A DNA stretch of 64,000 nucleotides from Novosphingobium olei (GTDB taxonomy: Bacteria > Pseudomonadota > Alphaproteobacteria > Sphingomonadales > Sphingomonadaceae): contig NZ_JABBGM010000001.1 of NCBI RefSeq assembly GCF_012927405.1, positions 688,001 to 752,000 on the forward strand. Direction: 5' to 3'. Below, piece after piece: positions 61,942-64,000 of this stretch. Every line of letters begins with the position of its first letter. The stretch's first letter is position 1. A program made the translations under genes and the position numbers. The notes below the pieces were generated by a model. That model was not told the DNA's origin. It ran no database searches and saw only the letters and a program-made list of their open reading frames with translations.

Positions 61942-63564
61942 ATGACCAACGCCGTTTCCACCGCCGCCCAGACTTCGAAGGCATGGCCGTTCGAAGAAGC
62001 CCGCAAGCTCGTCAAGCGCTTCCCGGGCGGCAAGAAAGACGCCGAAGGCAATCTCGTGCCCGTGTTGTTCGAAACCGGCTATGGCCCGTCGGGCCTGCCG
62101 CACATCGGCACTTTCCAGGAAGTGTTGCGCACCACGCTGGTGCGCCGCGCCTACGAAGCGCTGACCGCCGATGAAACCGGGCAGGGCCATCCCACCCGGC
62201 TCGTCGCCTTCTCCGACGACATGGACGGCTTGCGCAAGGTGCCCGACAACGTGCCCAACAAGGACGTGCTCTCGGCCAATCTGGGCAAGCCATTGAGCCG
62301 CATCCCCGATCCGTTCGGCACGCACGAAAGCTTCGCGCACCACAACAACGCGATGCTGCGCGACTTCCTCGACCGCTTCGGCTTCGATTACGAATTCGTC
62401 TCGGCGTCGGACCGCTACAATTCGGGCGCATTCGACGATGCGCTGCGCAATGTCCTGCGCCATTTCGATGACATCATGGGCATCATGCTGCCCACCCTGC
62501 GCGAAGAACGGCGCAGGACCTATTCGCCCGTCCTGCCGGTTTCGCCCAGCACCGGCGAAGTGCTGCAGGTGCCGATCGAGGTGATCGACGCCGAAGCCGG
62601 CCTCGTCCGCTTCACTGATGCGGACGGCACCATCGTCGAACAGTCGATCCTTGGCGGCAATTCCAAGCTGCAGTGGAAGGTCGACTGGGCCATGCGCTGG
62701 GTGGCGCTGGGCGTCGATTACGAAATGTGCGGCAAGGATCTGACCGACAGCGTGCGCGAAAGCGGCAAGATTGCCCGCGCATTGGGTGGTCGTCCGCCCG
62801 AAGGCCTGATCTACGAGCTGTTCCTCGACGAAAACGGCGAGAAGATCTCGAAGTCCAAGGGTAATGGCCTGACCATCGAACAGTGGCTGACCTATGGCAG
62901 CGAGGAAAGCCTCGGCTTCTACCTGTTCCGCGAACCCAAGAGCGCCAAGAGCCTGCACCCCGGCGTGATCGCCCGCGCGGTGGACGAATACTGGCAGTTC
63001 CGCGAAAAGATTCCCGCCCAGCCGGTCGAACAGCAGCTGGGCAACCCGGTCTGGCACCTGCTGCGCGCCAATGGCGAAGCTGGTGGGGAAGGGGAAGCGC
63101 TGCCCGTTACCTACGGCCTGCTGCTCAACCTCGTCGGCGTGCTCGGCGCCAATGCGACGCGCGAACAGGTCTGGTCCTATCTCGCCAACTATGTCGAAAA
63201 CGCCGATCCCGCCGCGCATCCCGCGCTCGACGGGCTCGTCACCAACGCGCTCGCCTACAACCGCGATTTCGTCGCCCCCACGCTCCAGCGCCGCAAGCCC
63301 GAAGAGAACGAGGCCCGCGCGCTCGCGGCGCTGGACGAGGAACTCGCGGCAACGAGCGACGATGCGACGGCCGAGCTCATCCAGAACATCGTCTACGAAA
63401 TCGGCAAGGACCCGCACTACGGCTTCGAATCCCTGCGCGATTGGTTCAAGGCGCTTTACGAAACGCTGCTCGGCTCCTCGGCGGGGCCGCGCATGGGCAG
63501 CTTCATCGCGCTCTACGGCATCGCCAATACCCGCGCCCTGATCGCTGAGGCGCTCGAAGGGTGA
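61942..63564 (+). CDS. lysS: Class I lysyl-tRNA synthetase
   Basis: A 540-residue class I (archaeal-type) LysRS. PHIGT with H54 is the HIGH motif and KISKSKG at residue 301 is the KMSKS loop. It replaces the class II LysRS found in most bacteria and is typical of alphaproteobacteria. It charges tRNA-Lys. The stop overlaps the next start by four bases (GTGA). Confidence 0.95.
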   Translation: MTNAVSTAAQTSKAWPFEEARKLVKRFPGGKKDAEGNLVPVLFETGYGPSGLPHIGTFQEVLRTTLVRRAYEALTADETGQGHPTRLVAFSDDMDGLRKVPDNVPNKDVLSANLGKPLSRIPDPFGTHESFAHHNNAMLRDFLDRFGFDYEFVSASDRYNSGAFDDALRNVLRHFDDIMGIMLPTLREERRRTYSPVLPVSPSTGEVLQVPIEVIDAEAGLVRFTDADGTIVEQSILGGNSKLQWKVDWAMRWVALGVDYEMCGKDLTDSVRESGKIARALGGRPPEGLIYELFLDENGEKISKSKGNGLTIEQWLTYGSEESLGFYLFREPKSAKSLHPGVIARAVDEYWQFREKIPAQPVEQQLGNPVWHLLRANGEAGGEGEALPVTYGLLLNLVGVLGANATREQVWSYLANYVENADPAAHPALDGLVTNALAYNRDFVAPTLQRRKPEENEARALAALDEELAATSDDATAELIQNIVYEIGKDPHYGFESLRDWFKALYETLLGSSAGPRMGSFIALYGIANTRALIAEALEG

Positions 63565-64000
63565 AGCGCCGCCTTGCCGCCACCTTCATCGCCGCCACGC
63601 TTGCGCTGACCGGCGCAGGCGCTGGGGCCAGCGCGGCCTTTGCCAAGACCATCCTGTTCGTCGGCAACTCGTTCACCTTCGGCCACGGCTCGCCGGTGCG
63701 CCGCTATCACCCCGAACGCGTGACCGATCTCAACGGCGAAGGCGTCGGCGGCGTGCCCGCGCTGTTCAAGACCTTTGCCGAACAGGCGGGGCAGGAATGG
63801 CACGTCAGCCTTGAAACCGCGGGCGGGCAGGACCTCGCCTTCCACCTCGAAAAGCGCGCAACCCGCATCGACCGGCCGTGGGACGTGGTCGTGCTGCAGG
63901 GATTTTCGACGCTCAACGCCGCGCTTCCCGGCGATCCCGCGCGCCACGTTTCGGCGGCGCAGGCGCTCGCCAAGATGATGCAGCAGCGCAATCCGGCAGT
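63561..64000 (+). CDS. Exported SGNH/GDSL-like hydrolase, N-terminal part (3' truncated)
   Basis: Starts with GTG at 63561, inside the lysS stop. A signal peptide (LAATFIAATLALTGAGAGASAAFAKT) is followed by ILFVGNSFTFGHGSPV, an SGNH/GDSL-type block I with GNSF in place of GDSL, and later PWDVVVLQGFSTL. The gene runs off the window after about 147 codons. It is likely a periplasmic esterase or related hydrolase. Confidence 0.8.
   Translation, partial: MKRRLAATFIAATLALTGAGAGASAAFAKTILFVGNSFTFGHGSPVRRYHPERVTDLNGEGVGGVPALFKTFAEQAGQEWHVSLETAGGQDLAFHLEKRATRIDRPWDVVVLQGFSTLNAALPGDPARHVSAAQALAKMMQQRNPA

Noticed and set aside
1..64000. CRISPR array, rRNA, insertion sequence or prophage
   Set aside because: No regularly spaced repeats, rRNA-like sequence, transposase or phage structural genes were found on reading both strands.

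Overview
The window is GC-rich, densely coded bacterial DNA that looks chromosomal and most likely comes from a Novosphingobium- or Sphingomonas-like alphaproteobacterium (Sphingomonadales). The clues are three large TonB-dependent receptors among catabolic oxidoreductases, a class I lysyl-tRNA synthetase, the rpmF-plsX-fabH / ihfA-merR block, a CobT-type cobaltochelatase subunit, and small sphingomonad-type conserved genes (DUF6481, DUF2239). The genus is inferred; no rRNA gene is present.

Region 1 (1-20.4 kb) is an accessory catabolic cluster. It holds the end of an acyl-CoA synthetase, a homocysteine S-methyltransferase homologue, three SDR dehydrogenases, three related zinc-independent MDR reductases, two VOC proteins, two tandem Rieske oxygenase alpha subunits, a separate Rieske ferredoxin, two SnoaL-like proteins and three TonB-dependent receptors. 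It reads as uptake and stepwise oxidation/reduction of a hydrophobic, probably cyclic, substrate that the sequence does not identify.

Region 2 (20.5-37.4 kb) is mixed housekeeping and signalling: a GGDEF-EAL protein, purS-purQ, a transaldolase, cobT, two nitroreductases, a CHASE2 adenylate/guanylate cyclase with a small exported FecR-like partner, cysS, a RES-domain protein without a visible antitoxin, a D-2-hydroxyacid dehydrogenase, a catabolic-type acetolactate synthase and an aldehyde dehydrogenase.

Region 3 (37.6-47.5 kb) is the most unusual part. Four start/stop-overlapping genes encode a five-heme cytochrome with one CX4CH site, a lipoprotein with two GlcG/HbpS-like domains, an outer-membrane beta-barrel candidate, and a 1530-residue secreted protein with ten CXXCH sites followed by LVIVD-type beta-propeller repeats. 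The parts resemble a porin-cytochrome conduit that carries electrons across the outer membrane, but the gene set does not match Mtr, Pio or Omb systems.

Region 4 (47.6-64 kb) is mostly core: two small unknown genes divergent from an S24/LexA-like regulator, an MBL-fold hydrolase, a MAPEG protein, rpmF-plsX-fabH, ihfA-merR, DUF2239 and GIY-YIG genes, DUF6481, a spermidine-synthase-like protein, a SixA-type phosphatase, a DinG/XPD-like helicase, a lone flagellin gene, an O-acetylhomoserine sulfhydrylase, class I LysRS and the start of an SGNH-like exported protein. No tRNA, rRNA, CRISPR array, insertion sequence or prophage was recognised.
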